A stretch of DNA of 64,000 nucleotides, taken from assembly GCF_002102185.1 (NCBI RefSeq), contig NZ_LQOW01000031.1, positions 1-64,000 on the forward strand, written 5' to 3'. A program made the position numbers and the translations under genes. Below are positions 40,201 through 49,885 of the stretch, piece by piece. The stretch comes from Mycobacterium fragae (GTDB taxonomy: Bacteria > Actinomycetota > Actinomycetes > Mycobacteriales > Mycobacteriaceae). The notes beneath the pieces are model-generated. The model saw only the letters and a program-made list of their open reading frames with translations, did no database searches and had not been told where the DNA came from. The first letter of the stretch is position 1, and each line of letters opens with the position of its first letter.

Positions 40201-43200
40201 GGTGTCGGGCACCTGGATCGACATCCGGTTCACGCTGCCCGTCTGCACGCTCGACGGCGGGATGCCCGTTATCCGCACCAAAGACGCCATCGAGGCCATG
40301 CGCTCGGTGCTCGCGATCGCCGCCGGTGTCGAGGGTCCGGATGCTCTGCCCCGGGTGCACAACCATACGGCGACAGTGAGCATGCCGTGGGATCCGGAGC
40401 GGGTGGCCGACCACACCGGGGTCACCGCGATCTTCGGTGAGCCGTTGGCGCCCGGTCTCACCACCGTGCCCGACGCGCTGGTCGGTCGGTGCTGGCCCGC
40501 CGTGTTCGCGGCGATCGGCTCCGCGGTCACCGGCTCCGGCGTGCCGGTCGTGGAAGGCTTGCTCAGCCTGGTGCACCTGGACCACGCTGCTCACCTGGTC
40601 GGTTCGCTGCCGACCGTGCCAGCTGAATTGACCGTCACCGCAACGGCTTCCACCGCCACCGACACGGAGGTCGGCCGCGTCGTTCCGGTGTCGGTGACCG
40701 TTGCCGGCGCCGACGGCGCGGTGCTGGCCACGCTCGAGGAACGATTCGCAATCCGCGGCCGCACCGGCGCCGCCGAACTCACCGACCCGGTGCGAGCCGG
40801 CGGCGCGGTATCCGAGAACGCCACCGACACCCCGCGGCGGCGCCGGCGTGACGTCACACTGAGTGCGCCGGTGGACATGCGCCCGTTCGCGGCGGTCTCC
40901 GGCGATTACAACCCGATTCACACCGACCGGGCCGCGGCGCTGCTGGCCGGCCTGGACGCACCCATCGTGCACGGCATGTGGTTGTCGGCAGCGGCACAGC
41001 ACGTGGTCACCGCCACCGACGGCCAGGCGCGTCCGCCTGCTCGGCTGGTCGGCTGGACGGCGCGCTTCCTGGGCATGGTCCGCCCCGGCGACGAGGTTGA
41101 TTTCCGGGTCGACCGGGTCGGAATCGACCAGGGTGCAGAGGTTTTGGAGATTGCCGCGCGGGTCGGCTCGGATCTGGTGATGTCGGCGACCGCGCGCTTG
41201 GCGGCGCCGAAGACCGTCTACGCCTTCCCGGGCCAGGGCATTCAGCACAAGGGCATGGGCATGGAGGTACGGGCCCGGTCCAAGGCGGCCCGCAAGGTGT
41301 GGGACACCGCAGACAAGTTCACCCGTGACACGCTGGGCTTCTCGGTGCTGCACGTGGTGCGCGACAACCCGACCAGCATCATCGCCAGCGGCGTGCACTA
41401 CCACCACCCCGACGGGGTGCTCTACCTGACCCAGTTCACTCAGGTCGCCATGGCGACGGTGGCCGCTGCTCAGGTCGCCGAGATGCGTGAGCAGGGCGCG
41501 TTCGTCGAAGGTGCGATCGCCTGCGGCCACTCCGTCGGCGAGTACACGGCGCTGGCCTGCGTAACCAGCATCTACGAGCTGGAAGCCTTGCTGGAGATGG
41601 TCTTCCACCGCGGCTCAAAGATGCACGACATCGTGCCGCGCGACGAGCTGGGGCGCTCGAACTACCGGCTGGCGGCGATCCGCCCGTCCCAGATCGATCT
41701 CGACGACGCCGACGTGCCCGCGTTCGTCGCCGAGATCTCCGAACGCACCGGTGAATTCCTGGAGATCGTCAACTTCAACCTGCGCGGCTCGCAGTACGCG
41801 ATCGCCGGCACCGTGCGCGGTCTGGAGGAGCTGGAGGCCGAGGTCGAGCGGCGCCGCGAAATCACCGGTGGCAAACGCTCATTCATCTTGGTGCCCGGCA
41901 TCGACGTGCCGTTCCACTCGCGTGTGCTGCGAGTGGGCGTGGCCGAATTCCGTCGCTCGTTGGACCGGGTCATGCCGCGTGACAAGGATCCCGACCTGAT
42001 CGTCGGGCGCTACATCCCCAACCTTGTGCCGCGGCCGTTCACCCTCGACCGCGACTTCATCCAGGAGATCCGCGACCTGGTGCCGGCCGAGCCGCTCGAC
42101 CCGATCCTCGCCGACTACGACACCTGGCGCCGCGAACGCCCCCGCGAGATGGCGCGCACGGTTTTCATCGAGCTGTTGGCCTGGCAGTTCGCCAGCCCGG
42201 TGCGCTGGATCGAGACCCAGGATCTGCTGTTCACCGAGGAGGCGGCCGGCGGCCTGGGGGTGGAGCGCTTCGTCGAGATCGGAGTGAAGTCGTCACCTAC
42301 CGTCGCGGGACTGGCCACCAACACCCTCAAGCTGCCCGAATATGCCCACAGCACAGTGGAAGTGCTCAACGCCGAGCGCGACGCGGCGGTGCTGTTCGCC
42401 ACCGACACCGACCCCGAACCGGAATCCGATCTCGAGGCCGAGCCCGTCGGCGAGGAAGCGCCGATTGCCGAATCCGCTGCGCCGCAAGCTGACGCGGCCC
42501 CCGCTGCGGCGCCAGTGTCCACCGGTCCACGCCCCGATGACATTCCGTTCGACGCCGCCGACGCCACGTGCGCGCTGATCGCGCTGGCGGCCAAGATGCG
42601 CATCGACCAGATCGAGGAGCTGGACTCCATCGAATCGATCACCGACGGTGCGTCGTCGCGTCGTAACCAATTGCTGGTCGACTTGGGTTCAGAGCTGAAC
42701 CTGGGTGCCATCGACGGTGCCGCCGAGGCAGACCTGGCCGGGCTGCGCTCCCAGGTCACCAAGCTGGCGCGCACGTACAAGCCTTACGGCCCAGTGCTTT
42801 CCGACGCGATCAACGACCATCTGCGTACCGCCCTTGGCCCGTCCGGCAAGCGGCCGGGTGCGATTGCCGAGCGGGTCAAGAAGACCTGGGAGCTCGGCGA
42901 CGGTTGGGTCAAGCACGTCACCGTCGAGATCGCGCTTGGAACGCGCGAGGGCACCAGCGTGCGCGGTGGCGCGCTCGGTCATCTGCACGAGGGCGCGCTG
43001 CCCGACGCCGCGGCCGTCGACAAGGTGATCGACGCCGCGGTTGCGGCGGTGGCCGCGCGCCGCGGTGTTGCCGTTGCGCTGCCGTCGACGGGCGGTGGGG
43101 GCGCAACTGTCGACGTGGCCGCGCTCTCCGAGTTCACCGAGCAGATCACCGGCCGCGAGGGTGTGCTGGCCTCAGCGGCCAGGCTGGTGCTGGGCCAGCT

Positions 43201-46200
43201 CGGGTTGGACGACCCGGTGACGGCGCCGCCGACCGCCAGCGACGCCGAACTGATCGATCTGGTCACGGCCGAATTGGGTTCGGACTGGCCGCGATTGGTG
43301 GCGCCGGTATTCGACGCCAAGAAGGCCGTGGTGTTCGACGACCGCTGGGCCAGCGCCCGCGAAGACCTGGTCAAGCTGTGGCTGGCCGACGACGACGAGG
43401 TCAACGCCGACTGGATGCGGCTCTCCGAGCGGTTCGAGGGCGCCGGCCATGTCGTGGCCACCCAGGCCACCTGGTGGCAAGGTCAGGCGCTGGCGGCCGG
43501 GCGGCAGATCCACGCCTCACTGTACGGCCGGATCGCCGCGGGCGCGGAAAACCCCGACAAGGGCCGTTACAGCGACGAGGTCGCCGTGGTGACCGGTGCA
43601 TCTAAGGGTTCGATCGCGGCATCGGTGCTCGGGCGACTGCTCGACGGCGGAGCCACCGTCATCGCCACCACCTCCAAGCTCGACGACGAGCGGCTGGCCT
43701 TCTACCGCGCCCTGTACCGCGAGCACGCCCGCTACGGCGCGGCCCTGTGGGTGGTCGCCGCGAATATGGCGTCCTACTCCGACATCGATGCCCTCGTCGA
43801 ATGGGTCGGCAACGAGCAGACCGAAAGCCTTGGGCCGCAATCCATTCACATCAAAGACGCGCAGACCCCGACGCTGCTGTTCCCCTTCGCAGCGCCACGG
43901 GTGGCCGGAGACCTGTCCGAGGCCGGTTCACGCGCGGAGATGGAGATGAAGGTGCTGCTGTGGGCGGTGCAGAGGCTGATCGGCGGACTGTCGCGGATCG
44001 GCGCCGAACGCGACATCGCGTCGCGGCTGCATGTGGTGCTGCCCGGCTCACCCAACCGCGGTATGTTCGGCGGCGACGGCGCCTACGGCGAAGCCAAGTC
44101 GGCGCTCGACGCCGTCGTGACCCGCTGGCACGCCGAGTCGTCGTGGGCGCAGCGGGTCAGCCTGGCGCACGCGCTGATCGGCTGGACCCGCGGCACCGGG
44201 TTGATGGGCCACAACGACACCATCGTCAGCGCCGTCGAAGAGGCCGGTGTGACAACGTATTCCACCGACGAGATGGCCGCGATGCTGCTGGACCTCTGCG
44301 ATGTGGAGTCCAAGGTGGCCGCCGCGCACTCGCCGATCAAGGTGGACCTCACCGGCGGGCTCGGTGATGCCGACCTGGACATGACCGAGCTGGCCGCCAA
44401 GGCGCGCGAGCAGGCGACGGGTGAGGCAGCTCCTGACCAGGCACCGGAGGGCACGATCGCCGCGCTGCCGTCCCCGCCGCGCGGCTACACCCCGGCGCCG
44501 CCGCCGGAATGGGACGACCTCGACGTCGACCCCGCCGATCTGGTGGTCATCGTCGGCGGCGCGGAGCTCGGCCCGTACGGCTCGTCGCGCACCCGCTTCG
44601 AGATGGAGGTCGAAAACGAACTGTCGGCTGCCGGCGTGCTGGAGCTGGCCTGGACCACCGGGCTGATCCGCTGGGAAGACGATCCCCAACCGGGTTGGTA
44701 CGACACCGAATCCGGTGAACTCGTCGACGAGTCCGAGCTGGTCGAGCGCTACCACGACGCCGTCGTGGAACGCGTGGGCATCCGCGAGTGGGTCGACGAC
44801 GGCTCGATCGACCCCGATCACGCCTCACCGCTACTGGTGAGCGTGTTCCTGGACAAGGACTTCAGCTTCGCCGTGTCCAGCGAGGCCGATGCGCGCGCGT
44901 TCGTCCAGTTCGACCCCGAGCACACGGTCATCCGGCCGGTGCCCGACTCGACCGACTGGGAAGTCATCCGCAAGGCGGGCACCGAGATTCGGGTGCCGCG
45001 CAAGAGCAAGCTGTCACGCACGGTCGGTGGACAGATCCCGACCGGCTTCGACCCGACGGTGTGGGGGATCAGCGCCGACATGGCGACCTCCATCGACCGG
45101 CTGGCGGTGTGGAACATCGTCGCGACCGTCGACGCATTCTTGTCCGCCGGGTTCAGCCCGGCCGAGGTGATGCGCTACGTGCACCCGACCTTGGTGGCCA
45201 ACACCATGGGCACCGGCATGGGCGGTGGCACGTCGATGCAGACCATGTATCACGGCAACCTGCTGGGCCGCAACAAGCCCAACGACATCTTCCAGGAGGT
45301 GCTGCCCAATATCGTTGCCGCCCATGTGGTTCAGTCCTACATAGGAAGCTACGGCGCCATGATCCACCCTGTCGCCGCGTGCGCGACGGCGGCGGTGTCG
45401 GTCGAGGAGGGCGTCGACAAGATCCGGCTGGGCAAGGCCGAGCTGGTGGTCGCCGGCGGCATCGACGACCTGACCCTGGAAGGCATCATCGGCTTCGGTG
45501 ACATGGCGGCCACCGCCGACACCGAGATGATGCGCGGCCGCGGCATCAGCGACTCGAAGTTTTCCCGGCCCAACGACCGTCGTCGACTGGGCTTCGTGGA
45601 AGCCCAGGGCGGCGGCACCATCCTGCTGGCGCGTGGGGATCTCGCCGTCAAGATGGGTCTGCCGGTGCTGGCCGTGGTGGCCTACGCGCAGTCGTTCGGC
45701 GACGGCGTGCACACCTCGATCCCGGCACCCGGGCTCGGCGCGCTGGGCGCCGGCCGCGGCGGCAAGGACTCCCCGCTGGCGCGCTCGCTGGCCAAGCTCG
45801 GCGTCGGCGCCGACGACATCGCGGTGATCTCCAAGCACGACACCTCGACGCTCGCGAACGACCCCAACGAGACCGAACTGCATGAGCGGCTGGCCGATTC
45901 GCTCGGCCGCTCGCCCGGTGCGCCGCTGTTCATCGTGTCGCAGAAGAGCCTCACCGGGCACGCCAAGGGCGGCGCGGCGGTCTTCCAGATGATGGGTCTG
46001 TGCCAGATCCTGCGGGACGGGGTCATTCCGCCCAACCGCAGCCTGGACTGCGTCGACGAGGAACTGGCTTCTTCCGCGCACTTCGTGTGGGTCCGCGAAA
46101 CCCTGCGGCTCCGCGGGAAGTTCCCGCTCAAGGCGGGGCTGGTGACCAGCCTCGGCTTCGGCCACGTGTCGGGATTGATCGCGCTGGTGCACCCGCAGGC

Positions 46201-46432
46201 GTTCCTGGCCGCGCTGAATGCCGAACAGCGGGCGGACTACCGGCGGCGCGCCGACGCTCGCCTGCTGGCCGGTCAGCGCCGGCTGGCCTCGGCCATCGCC
46301 GGCGGGCGGCCGATGTACGAGCGGCCCGCGGACCGTCGTTTCGACCACGAGGTGTCCGAGAAGCGGCAGGAAGCGGCGATGCTGCTCGACACCGAGGCCC
46401 GGCTGGGCGACGGCGGCGTGTACCTCCGGTGA
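37208..46432 (+). CDS. fas: Type I fatty acid synthase (FAS-I)
   Basis: The 3,074-residue multienzyme starts at GTG 37208, with GGGAGA upstream. Domain order is as in mycobacterial FAS-I. The acetyltransferase has GHSQGVLG near residue 150, and the enoyl reductase LLAGMTPTTVDA near 425. The hot-dog dehydratase has FAAVSGDYNPIHTD near 1226, and the malonyl/palmitoyl transferase GHSVGEYTALA near 1436. The acyl carrier serine is in ITDGASSRRNQ near 1815. The ketoreductase has VVTGASKGSIAAS near 2126. The ketosynthase has its cysteine near 2725 (VAACATAAVS) and histidines in KHDTSTLAND and SLTGHAKGG. It makes C16-C18 and C24-C26 acyl-CoAs de novo, which supply membrane lipids and mycolate alpha-branches. 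It has no phosphopantetheinyl transferase domain; that enzyme is encoded by the next gene. Confidence 0.99.
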   Translation: MTIYEHDRVSDDGMTPDAPEATQGTHALVDRLTAGELYAVAFGGQGSAWLETLEELVSAAGIESELTTLVGEVNLLLEPVAKELVVVRPIGFEPLRWVRALAAEDPVPSAKQLTSAAVSVPGVLLTQIAAVRALARQGMDLTATPPVAVVGHSQGVLGVEALKAGGARDIELLALAQLIGAAGTLVARRRGISVLGDRSPMVSVSNADPERIYRLLDDFSQDVRTVLPPVLSIRNGRRSVVITGTPEQLSRFELYCKQISEKEEADRKNKIRGGDVFAPVFEPVQVEVGFHTPRLADGIDIVGGWAEKVGLDVGFARKMTDAILVQQVDWVDEIIGVHEAGARWILDLGPGDILTRLTAPVIRGLGIGIVPAATRGGQRNLFTIGAVPEVARAWSSYAPSVVTLPDGRVKLATKFTRLTGRSPILLAGMTPTTVDAKIVAAAANAGHWAELAGGGQVTEPIFNDRIEELSGLLEPGRTYQFNALFLDPYLWKLQVGGKRLVQKARQSGAPIDGLVVSAGIPELEEAVELIDELNDIGISHVVFKPGTVEQIRSVIRIATEVPTKPVIMHIEGGRAGGHHSWEDLDDLLLATYSELRSRPNITVCVGGGIGTPERAAEYLSGRWAESYGFPLMPVDGILVGTAAMATKESTTSPSVKRMLVETQGTDRWISAGKAQGGMASSRSQLGADIHEIDNTASRCGRLLDEVAGDAEAVAARRDEIIAALNQTAKPYFGDVGDMTYLQWLQRYVELTIGDGNSTADTAAPGSPWLADTWRDRFEEMLKRAEARLHPKDFGPIDTLFADAALLENPHEAIATLLTHYPDAKTVQLHPADVPFFVTLCKTLGKPVNFVPVIDKDVRRWWRSDSLWQAHDARYDADQVCIIPGTASVAGITRMNEPVGELLDRFEQAAIDEVLRSGTRPQPVTARRQGRTDVHGPLAIVLDAPDVLWAGRAATNPVHRIADPTEWQVHDGPEEPRATHSSTGARLRTDGDDVVLSVPVSGTWIDIRFTLPVCTLDGGMPVIRTKDAIEAMRSVLAIAAGVEGPDALPRVHNHTATVSMPWDPERVADHTGVTAIFGEPLAPGLTTVPDALVGRCWPAVFAAIGSAVTGSGVPVVEGLLSLVHLDHAAHLVGSLPTVPAELTVTATASTATDTEVGRVVPVSVTVAGADGAVLATLEERFAIRGRTGAAELTDPVRAGGAVSENATDTPRRRRRDVTLSAPVDMRPFAAVSGDYNPIHTDRAAALLAGLDAPIVHGMWLSAAAQHVVTATDGQARPPARLVGWTARFLGMVRPGDEVDFRVDRVGIDQGAEVLEIAARVGSDLVMSATARLAAPKTVYAFPGQGIQHKGMGMEVRARSKAARKVWDTADKFTRDTLGFSVLHVVRDNPTSIIASGVHYHHPDGVLYLTQFTQVAMATVAAAQVAEMREQGAFVEGAIACGHSVGEYTALACVTSIYELEALLEMVFHRGSKMHDIVPRDELGRSNYRLAAIRPSQIDLDDADVPAFVAEISERTGEFLEIVNFNLRGSQYAIAGTVRGLEELEAEVERRREITGGKRSFILVPGIDVPFHSRVLRVGVAEFRRSLDRVMPRDKDPDLIVGRYIPNLVPRPFTLDRDFIQEIRDLVPAEPLDPILADYDTWRRERPREMARTVFIELLAWQFASPVRWIETQDLLFTEEAAGGLGVERFVEIGVKSSPTVAGLATNTLKLPEYAHSTVEVLNAERDAAVLFATDTDPEPESDLEAEPVGEEAPIAESAAPQADAAPAAAPVSTGPRPDDIPFDAADATCALIALAAKMRIDQIEELDSIESITDGASSRRNQLLVDLGSELNLGAIDGAAEADLAGLRSQVTKLARTYKPYGPVLSDAINDHLRTALGPSGKRPGAIAERVKKTWELGDGWVKHVTVEIALGTREGTSVRGGALGHLHEGALPDAAAVDKVIDAAVAAVAARRGVAVALPSTGGGGATVDVAALSEFTEQITGREGVLASAARLVLGQLGLDDPVTAPPTASDAELIDLVTAELGSDWPRLVAPVFDAKKAVVFDDRWASAREDLVKLWLADDDEVNADWMRLSERFEGAGHVVATQATWWQGQALAAGRQIHASLYGRIAAGAENPDKGRYSDEVAVVTGASKGSIAASVLGRLLDGGATVIATTSKLDDERLAFYRALYREHARYGAALWVVAANMASYSDIDALVEWVGNEQTESLGPQSIHIKDAQTPTLLFPFAAPRVAGDLSEAGSRAEMEMKVLLWAVQRLIGGLSRIGAERDIASRLHVVLPGSPNRGMFGGDGAYGEAKSALDAVVTRWHAESSWAQRVSLAHALIGWTRGTGLMGHNDTIVSAVEEAGVTTYSTDEMAAMLLDLCDVESKVAAAHSPIKVDLTGGLGDADLDMTELAAKAREQATGEAAPDQAPEGTIAALPSPPRGYTPAPPPEWDDLDVDPADLVVIVGGAELGPYGSSRTRFEMEVENELSAAGVLELAWTTGLIRWEDDPQPGWYDTESGELVDESELVERYHDAVVERVGIREWVDDGSIDPDHASPLLVSVFLDKDFSFAVSSEADARAFVQFDPEHTVIRPVPDSTDWEVIRKAGTEIRVPRKSKLSRTVGGQIPTGFDPTVWGISADMATSIDRLAVWNIVATVDAFLSAGFSPAEVMRYVHPTLVANTMGTGMGGGTSMQTMYHGNLLGRNKPNDIFQEVLPNIVAAHVVQSYIGSYGAMIHPVAACATAAVSVEEGVDKIRLGKAELVVAGGIDDLTLEGIIGFGDMAATADTEMMRGRGISDSKFSRPNDRRRLGFVEAQGGGTILLARGDLAVKMGLPVLAVVAYAQSFGDGVHTSIPAPGLGALGAGRGGKDSPLARSLAKLGVGADDIAVISKHDTSTLANDPNETELHERLADSLGRSPGAPLFIVSQKSLTGHAKGGAAVFQMMGLCQILRDGVIPPNRSLDCVDEELASSAHFVWVRETLRLRGKFPLKAGLVTSLGFGHVSGLIALVHPQAFLAALNAEQRADYRRRADARLLAGQRRLASAIAGGRPMYERPADRRFDHEVSEKRQEAAMLLDTEARLGDGGVYLR

Positions 46433-46506
46433 GCGTTCGATAGCGTTACGGCTCATGGGCCGCGTCGGCGACGATGCAGAGCGGAGCGATGAGGAGGAGC
46501 GGCGCC

Positions 46507-46899
46507 ATGGGCATCGTCGGGGTGGGCATCGACGTGGTCTTCATTCCTGATTTCGCCGAGCAGGTGGATCAGCCCGGAACGGTCTTCGCCGAGACCTTCA
46601 CTCCCGGTGAGCGGCGCGACGCGTCGGACAAGAGCTCATCGGCGGCCCGCCACCTGGCTGCGCGCTGGGCGGCCAAGGAGGCGGTTATCAAGGCCTGGTC
46701 CGGGTCACGTTTCGCCCAGCGGCCGGTGCTGCCGGAGGGTATTCACCGCGATATAGAGGTAGTCACCGACATGTGGGGACGACCCCGCGTACGGCTGACC
46801 GGCGACATCGCCAAGCATCTGGCCGACGTGACGATCCATGTGTCGTTGACCCATGAGGGCAACACCGCGGCCGCAGTGGCCATCCTGGAAACCCCCTAG
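46507..46899 (+). CDS. acpS: Holo-[acyl-carrier-protein] synthase (4'-phosphopantetheinyl transferase)
   Basis: The 130-residue protein starts at ATG 46507 behind AGGAGGAG. The metal/CoA motifs are GVGIDVVFIPDF (aspartate) and RWAAKEAVIKAW (glutamate and lysine). HVSLTHEGNTAAA is near the C-terminus, as in AcpS. It transfers phosphopantetheine from CoA to the FAS-I carrier domain. The gene begins 75 bp after fas, the conserved mycobacterial pairing. NRPS carriers usually need the Sfp-type enzyme PptT instead, which is not in this window. Confidence 0.96.
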   Translation: MGIVGVGIDVVFIPDFAEQVDQPGTVFAETFTPGERRDASDKSSSAARHLAARWAAKEAVIKAWSGSRFAQRPVLPEGIHRDIEVVTDMWGRPRVRLTGDIAKHLADVTIHVSLTHEGNTAAAVAILETP

Positions 46900-46941
46900 C
46901 GCACGCTCGCGCAGGGGTGGCGACCCGCTAACCTCGACACG

Positions 46942-48267
46942 ATGAGCGATCTGGTGGAACGTGTCCGCGAGGTGCTGCCCGCGGTGCGTCGCGATCTGGA
47001 GAACCTGGTGCGCATCGAATCGGTGTGGGCCGATCCGAGCCGCCGCAACCAAGTACATCGCAGTGCACAAGCAACTGCGGAGCTGTTGTCGCAGGCGGGT
47101 TTTCACGATGTCCAGATCGTCAGCGAAGGCGGCGCACCGGCCGTCATCGCTCGGCATCCGGCACCGCCCGGCGCCCCCACGGTCCTGCTGTATGCCCACC
47201 ACGATGTGCAACCCGAGGGCGACCGAGCGCAGTGGACGTCGCCGCCGTTCGAGCCCACCGAACGCGACGGCCGACTCTACGGACGCGGCAGCGCAGACGA
47301 CAAGGCCGGTATCGCAACGCATTTGGCGGCGTTCAGGGCACACGCCGGCCAACCGCCGGTGGGTGTCACCGTGTTCGTCGAAGGCGAGGAGGAATCCGGG
47401 TCGCCGTCGCTCGGCCGTCTGCTGGCCGGGCACCGCGAAGTGTTGGCCGCCGACGTGATCGTCATCGCCGACTCGGATAACTGGAGCACCGAGGTTCCCG
47501 CGCTGACGGTATCGCTGCGCGGGCTGGCCGACTGCGTGGTCGAAGTCGCCACCCTTGACCACGGCTTGCACTCCGGGCTGTGGGGAGGCGTGGTCCCCGA
47601 CGCGCTGTCCGTATTGGTGCGGCTGCTGGCCAGCCTGCACGACGATGACGGCAACGTCGCAGTGGCCGGCTTGCACGAAAGCACGGCCGCCGCCGTGGAC
47701 TACCCCGCCGAGCGGGTGCGCGCGGAATCCGGTCTGCTGGACGGCGTGAGCGAAATCGGTTCCGGCTCTGTGCCGCAACGCCTGTGGGCCAAGCCGGCGA
47801 TCACCGTGATCGGCATCGACACCACATCCATTGCGGCGGCGTCGAACACACTGGTCCCGCGGGCCCGCGCCAAGGTCAGCATGCGAATCGCCCCGGGCGG
47901 CGACGCCGCCGCGCACTTCGACGCGCTGCGCACCCACTTGGAACAGCACGCGCCGTGGGGCGCCCAGGTGACCGTCATACCCGGCGACCTCGGCCAGCCC
48001 TACGCAATAGATGCCTGCGGGCCGGCCTACGACGCCGCACGCGCGGCCTTCCGGCAAGCCTGGGGGACCGAGGCCGTCGAGATGGGGATGGGCGGCTCGA
48101 TCCCCTTCATCGCCGAGTTCGCCGCAGCGTTCCCGCAGGCCGCGATCCTGGTCACCGGCGTCGAAGATCCGGCAACACAGGCGCATAGCGTCAACGAGAG
48201 CGTGGATCTCGGCGTGCTGGAACGAGCGGCGATCACCGAGGCGCTGCTGCTGGCCAACCTTGCCTAG
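46942..48267 (+). CDS. M20-family metallopeptidase (dipeptidase), Rv2522c homologue
   Basis: The protein has 441 residues from ATG 46942. The zinc ligands and catalytic residues of M20 peptidases are in order: LLYAHHDVQPEG, YGRGSADDKAGI, the general-base pair VEGEEESGSPSL, IADSDNW, and a C-terminal histidine in QAHSVNES. A dimerisation insert lies between about residues 190 and 310. By family it cleaves dipeptides or N-acyl amino acids in the cytoplasm. It follows acpS by 42 bp as in M. tuberculosis. Its stop overlaps the convergent bcp stop by four bases. Confidence 0.93.
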   Translation: MSDLVERVREVLPAVRRDLENLVRIESVWADPSRRNQVHRSAQATAELLSQAGFHDVQIVSEGGAPAVIARHPAPPGAPTVLLYAHHDVQPEGDRAQWTSPPFEPTERDGRLYGRGSADDKAGIATHLAAFRAHAGQPPVGVTVFVEGEEESGSPSLGRLLAGHREVLAADVIVIADSDNWSTEVPALTVSLRGLADCVVEVATLDHGLHSGLWGGVVPDALSVLVRLLASLHDDDGNVAVAGLHESTAAAVDYPAERVRAESGLLDGVSEIGSGSVPQRLWAKPAITVIGIDTTSIAAASNTLVPRARAKVSMRIAPGGDAAAHFDALRTHLEQHAPWGAQVTVIPGDLGQPYAIDACGPAYDAARAAFRQAWGTEAVEMGMGGSIPFIAEFAAAFPQAAILVTGVEDPATQAHSVNESVDLGVLERAAITEALLLANLA

Positions 48268-48737
48268 ACCGACAGGTCGCGGCGCAGTTTGGCGACGTGT
48301 CCGGTGGCCTTGACGTTGTACTGCGCGACGGCGACCTTGCCCTTCTCATCGACGACGAACGTCGAGCGGATGACGCCGGTGACGGTTTTTCCGTACATCT
48401 GCTTTTCGCCGTAGGCGCCCCAGGCGGTCAACACTTTGCGGTCGGGATCGGACAGCAGCGGGAACGTGAGGCTCTCCTTGTCGCGGAACTTCGCCAGCTT
48501 CTCCGGCTTGTCGGGGGAGATGGCCACGACGTCGAGACCGGCGTCGTTGAGTTCAGCCAGGTTGTCTCGAAAGTCGCAGGCCTCTTTGGTGCAGCCCGGG
48601 GTCATCGCAGCGGGGTAGAAGTAGACGATCACCTTGCGGCCCTTGAAATCGGACAGCTTCACCGTGTTGCCGTCGGCGTCGGGAAGGCTGAACGCGGGCG
48701 CTTTGTCGCCAGGCGTAAGACGTGCGGTAGCGGTCAA
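48264..48737 (-). CDS. bcp: Thioredoxin-dependent peroxiredoxin (bacterioferritin comigratory protein)
   Basis: The 157-residue protein starts at TTG 48737. This start has AAAGGGG six bases upstream and lines up with the remembered N-terminus of M. tuberculosis Rv2521 (MTKTTRLTPGDKAPAF). A GTG seven codons upstream is less likely. The peroxidatic cysteine is in TPGCTKEAC, with a second cysteine five residues later for the atypical two-cysteine mechanism. It reduces hydroperoxides using thioredoxin. Confidence 0.95.
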   Translation of the reverse strand: MTATARLTPGDKAPAFSLPDADGNTVKLSDFKGRKVIVYFYPAAMTPGCTKEACDFRDNLAELNDAGLDVVAISPDKPEKLAKFRDKESLTFPLLSDPDRKVLTAWGAYGEKQMYGKTVTGVIRSTFVVDEKGKVAVAQYNVKATGHVAKLRRDLSV

Positions 48738-48826
48738 AGAAGGCCCCTTTCTGTTCACCGGCGCGTCGGGACCGGTGTTGGCTGATCTAGGGTAGTGCGG
48801 CAGGCATCAACCCAGGGAGGGCGAGA

Positions 48827-49054
48827 GTGGCGGAGCGGGATCCTGACACCATCAAGCAGGAGATCGACCAGGCCCGCGACCAGCTCGCGTCGACGGTCGA
48901 TTCACTGGCTGAGCGGGCCAATCCCCGCCGAATCGCCGAGGACCTCAGGGTCCGGGTGATCACCTTCGTCAAGAAGCCCGTGGTGGCAATCTCGCTGGCC
49001 GGGCTCGGCGCCGTTGTCGTCGTGGTGGCGGTCCGCAGAATCCGCAATCGGTGA
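48827..49054 (+). CDS. Small membrane protein, DUF3618 family (Rv2520c homologue)
   Basis: The 75-residue protein starts at GTG 48827 behind CAGGGAGGG. The N-terminal half is a charged helix (DPDTIKQEIDQARDQLASTV, then DSLAERANPRRI), and the C-terminal half is one transmembrane segment (VVAISLAGLGAVVVVVAV) ending in RRIRNR. The Ile/Leu/Gln-rich heptads and single anchor are those of DUF3618 proteins, of unknown function. It is divergent from bcp with a short shared promoter region. Confidence 0.88.
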   Translation: MAERDPDTIKQEIDQARDQLASTVDSLAERANPRRIAEDLRVRVITFVKKPVVAISLAGLGAVVVVVAVRRIRNR

Positions 49055-49071
49055 CGAAGCCCGTTCATACG

Positions 49072-49788
49072 TCAATTGATCGCGCCGCCGAACATGTATG
49101 TCCCGGTATGGCTCAAGCGCGCCCAGGGTGCCGCATAAACGCGGAATCCGTGGCTGCGCGCGAGTCGGCAAAAGTGGTAGTCCTCCGCTAGCAGCCGGCC
49201 CGATTCGGGGTCGATGCCGGTGGCGTAGAACTCGCTGATTGTCCTCTCGTCCTCGGTGTAAGCCGGCACCTGCTCGGACAACTTCTCGAACACCCCGCGC
49301 TTGACCAACATGAACCCGGCGCCAGCGCCGGCTACCTCCAGCAGCTGGTCGGGGTGAACAGGCGCCGATCTGTCTAGTGGGTCGAGGGCGAATGAGGCCA
49401 CGTACTTATGGAGCTCTTCGGGCGGAACACCCTGTTTGGCCGCCTCGCTCACACGCTGCCAGTTGATTTCCTTCTTGGGGTACATGCCGCAAACGATGTC
49501 TTTATCAGCTCGCACCATGCTCACGATGTCCATGGGGCTGAAGCCGATATCCGCGTCGATGAACATCAGGTGCGTGGCCGAAGAGCCCAGGAATTGATGG
49601 ACCAGCCCGTTCCGCGCGTGTGCCACCAGGCTGTCGTTCATCGTGTAGGCGTAGAGCACCCCGATCCCGTTTTTCATCAGCGCAACGGGCGTTTGCGCCA
49701 GCGACCAGACGTAGGGCCCGGTGGCCATGCCGCCGTACATCGGCGTGGCCACGAACACGGTCGGCGCGTTGGCATTCGGCTCGGTCAT
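49072..49788 (-). CDS. Glycosyltransferase-like protein (GT-A fold)
   Basis: The protein has 238 residues from ATG 49788; a GTG 15 bases upstream is possible. It begins FVATPMYGGMATGPYVWSL. It has the nucleotide-sugar motif FIDADIGFSP (DxD) after an ARN-type helix (SLVAHARNGLVHQFL), then VCGMYPKKEINW and, near the end, LAEDYHFCRLARSHGFRVY. This is the pattern of compact glycosyltransferases found in phages and some bacterial genomes; no acceptor can be named. It lies between the Rv2520c homologue and tRNA-Lys, where M. tuberculosis has PE26. The tRNA-adjacent position suggests insertion or replacement at an integration-prone site. Confidence 0.75.
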   Translation of the reverse strand: MTEPNANAPTVFVATPMYGGMATGPYVWSLAQTPVALMKNGIGVLYAYTMNDSLVAHARNGLVHQFLGSSATHLMFIDADIGFSPMDIVSMVRADKDIVCGMYPKKEINWQRVSEAAKQGVPPEELHKYVASFALDPLDRSAPVHPDQLLEVAGAGAGFMLVKRGVFEKLSEQVPAYTEDERTISEFYATGIDPESGRLLAEDYHFCRLARSHGFRVYAAPWARLSHTGTYMFGGAIN

Positions 49789-49885
49789 GTACGCCGGTCC
49801 CACTCTCCGTAGGTCAGTGTCGGTTATGCGTCCCGCCGTCGCAACCGCGCCCTGCGAGATGGGGCCGGCAACATCGACCGATGGG